Assembly: GCA_020439725.1 (NCBI GenBank)
Contig: JAGQSE010000253.1
Location: 5,703-13,197, forward strand
Source: Acidobacteriota bacterium
GTDB lineage: Bacteria > Acidobacteriota > Thermoanaerobaculia > Multivoradales > JAHZIX01
Direction of reading: 5' to 3'
DNA length: 7,495 nt
Made by a program: the position numbers and the translations under genes. The notes under the pieces were generated by a model. The model saw only the letters and a list, made by a program, of their open reading frames with translations, did no database searches and was not told where the DNA came from. Shown here piece after piece: positions 6,459-7,495 of the stretch (positions are counted from its first letter, which is position 1; each line of letters opens with the position of its first letter).

Positions 6459-6511
6459 GATCGTTCTCGCGGCTGCGTCGTGGCACGGACGCGGCGGCGA
6501 CGCGAGGTCAT
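6455..6511 (-). CDS. Possible 18-residue Arg-rich mini-ORF bridging epimerase and flippase
   Basis: The only spacer in the operon holds a small reading frame, MTSRRRRVRATTQPRERS. Its ATG overlaps the epimerase stop as ATGA (6511-6508), and its TGA overlaps the proposed flippase TTG start as TTGA (6458-6455). It would therefore relay terminating ribosomes from epimerase to flippase by the same 4-base overlap used at other junctions here. There is no proper Shine-Dalgarno: a G-run touches the ATG, so translation would depend on reinitiation. Seven of 18 residues are Arg, which is also what random high-GC sequence would encode. It could be a leader or coupling peptide, or simple chance. Confidence 0.3.
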   Translation of the reverse strand: MTSRRRRVRATTQPRERS

Positions 6512-7491
6512 CCCCCGGCCGCGTCGTCGCTGAGATAGTAGCTGCAGACGCCCTCGAGACCGTCTTCGAAGGAGACTCGGGCCCGGTAGCCCAGCGCCTG
6601 GCCGGCGAGGGAGAGATCCGCCAGCGAGGCCCGGACGTCGCCCGACCGTGGCGGTTCGTAGACCGGTTCCGCTCCGCCTGCGAGCTCGCGCACCTTCTGC
6701 GCCAGCTGGTTGATGGTCACCGCCCGGCCGCCGCTGACGTTGTAGGCCCGGCCGCAGGCGCTGTCCGGCGCCACCGCGGCCAGGAGGTTGGCACGGACCG
6801 CGTCATCGACGTGGGTGAAGTCTCGGCTCTGCTCGCCATCGCCATAGATCACCGGCGCCTCGCCCGAACGCGCCGCGGCGAAGAAGCGTGGGATGACCGC
6901 GGCATAAGGGCCCTCGGGGCTTTGCCGCGCACCGAAGACGTTGAAGTAGCGCAGCCCGATGAGGCGCAGGCCGTAGCAGCGGCCAAAGACCTCCGCCAGC
7001 TCCTCTCCCATGACCTTCGACAGCGCGTAGGGCGACAGCGGCCGCCCCTCCCGCCCCTCCTGCTTGGGCAGCCCCGGGTCATCTCCATAGACGCTCGAGG
7101 ACGAGGCGTAGACGATGCGTTCGACCTCGGCGTCGCGGGCCTCGGCGAAGAGGTTGGCGGTGCCGCCGACGTTGACGGCGAGGGAGGTCGCCGGGTCCGC
7201 CATCGATCGGGGCACCGACCCCAAGGCCGCCTGGTGGAGCACCAGGGCGCAGCCGTCGACGGCACGTCGGCAGGCTTCCCGGTCGCGCAGGTCGCCCTCG
7301 ACGAGGTCGAATCCCGCCGCCGGCAGGTTGCTGCGAAACCCCGTCGAGAAGTCGTCGAGGACGCGAACCTCGGCGCCACCGGCGAGGAGCGCCTCGACCA
7401 GGTGCGAGCCGATGAAGCCGCCGCCGCCGGTGACCAGGACCCGGCGTCCCCGCCACGGCGCCAGAAGCTCTGCCATCGACCGATCGACCAT
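6508..7491 (-). CDS. NAD-dependent nucleotide-sugar 4-epimerase, WbpP-like (UDP-GlcNAc/UDP-GalNAc)
   Basis: A short-chain dehydrogenase/reductase enzyme of 327 residues that inverts C4 of a UDP-hexose or UDP-HexNAc. The NAD-binding loop is V20-TGGGGFIG28, D46-D47 follows strand 2, and G66-DLRD is present. H86-QAALGSVPRSMADP100 is a close match to the segment I remember from Pseudomonas WbpP. A129-SSSSVYGD137 supplies the catalytic serine, and S153-PYALSK159 the Tyr155/Lys159 pair. R181-YFNVFG187 and D218-GEQSRDFTHVDD230 are substrate-domain motifs. In R282-SGDVRAS289-LAD, Ser289 stands where E. coli GalE has its bulky gate Tyr299, which suggests N-acetylated substrates are accepted. Only four bases precede ATG 7491, so the start could be this ATG, ATG 7476, or a codon upstream of the window; family similarity begins near residue 16. 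It opens the visible part of the operon and would provide the activated sugar for the glycosyltransferases. Confidence 0.92.
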   Translation of the reverse strand: MVDRSMAELLAPWRGRRVLVTGGGGFIGSHLVEALLAGGAEVRVLDDFSTGFRSNLPAAGFDLVEGDLRDREACRRAVDGCALVLHQAALGSVPRSMADPATSLAVNVGGTANLFAEARDAEVERIVYASSSSVYGDDPGLPKQEGREGRPLSPYALSKVMGEELAEVFGRCYGLRLIGLRYFNVFGARQSPEGPYAAVIPRFFAAARSGEAPVIYGDGEQSRDFTHVDDAVRANLLAAVAPDSACGRAYNVSGGRAVTINQLAQKVRELAGGAEPVYEPPRSGDVRASLADLSLAGQALGYRARVSFEDGLEGVCSYYLSDDAAGG

Positions 7492-7495
7492 CGCG

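Noticed and set aside
5304..6533. Long plus-strand open frame of 409 codons opposite the flippase
   Set aside because: It mirrors the flippase almost end to end, encodes a Gln/Arg/Glu/Gly-rich sequence with no domain, and results from lack of stops opposite G+C-rich codons.
7476..7490. TCGATCGATCGA palindrome at the epimerase 5' end, possible operator
   Set aside because: Only a short repeat over the first codons between two candidate ATGs; the window ends four bases upstream, so no promoter context can be judged.

Overview
The window is a stretch of a cell-surface polysaccharide locus from a bacterium with very G+C-rich DNA. Seven protein-coding genes all lie on the minus strand, so they read from right to left. 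They are packed almost without gaps: five of the six junctions overlap by 4 to 8 bases, and the only spacer is 49 bases. The high third-position G+C, the Arg/Ala/Leu-rich proteins and the mixed start codons (ATG, GTG, TTG and probably CTG) fit a high-GC phylum such as Acidobacteriota, Myxococcota or a similar environmental lineage. The sequence alone does not settle which; this is inference.

In transcription order: (1) 7491-6508, an NAD-dependent nucleotide-sugar 4-epimerase of the WbpP type, probably interconverting UDP-GlcNAc and UDP-GalNAc; (2) 6511-6455, a possible 18-codon Arg-rich mini-ORF filling the only spacer; (3) 6458-5094, a Wzx-like polysaccharide flippase; (4) 5097-4240, a PAPS-dependent sulfotransferase; (5) 4243-3200, an unrecognised protein with a probable beta-propeller fold and many conserved-looking His residues; (6) 3207-2404, a class I SAM methyltransferase; (7) 2407-1226, a GT4 family glycosyltransferase; (8) 1229-1 (cut by the window edge), a Wzy/WaaL-type O-antigen polymerase or ligase.

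Taken together this is most of a Wzx/Wzy-type pathway. The epimerase supplies an activated HexNAc, the glycosyltransferase adds a sugar to a lipid-linked repeat unit, the methyltransferase and sulfotransferase decorate it, Wzx flips it across the inner membrane, and the Wzy/WaaL-like protein polymerises or ligates it in the periplasm. The product would be a sulfated, possibly methylated, surface or secreted glycan. The initiating phosphoglycosyltransferase, further glycosyltransferases, a chain-length regulator and PAPS synthesis genes are not in the window and would have to lie elsewhere.

The least understood parts are the predicted beta-propeller gene lying directly between the sulfotransferase and methyltransferase, the recurrent start-stop overlaps with near-identical Shine-Dalgarno sequences, a probable CTG start for the glycosyltransferase, and the mini-ORF that links epimerase and flippase by ATGA and TTGA overlaps. 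No RNA gene, insertion sequence, CRISPR array, terminator or convincing promoter was seen. No gene-free stretch is longer than 49 bases. The plus strand carries only shadow reading frames.
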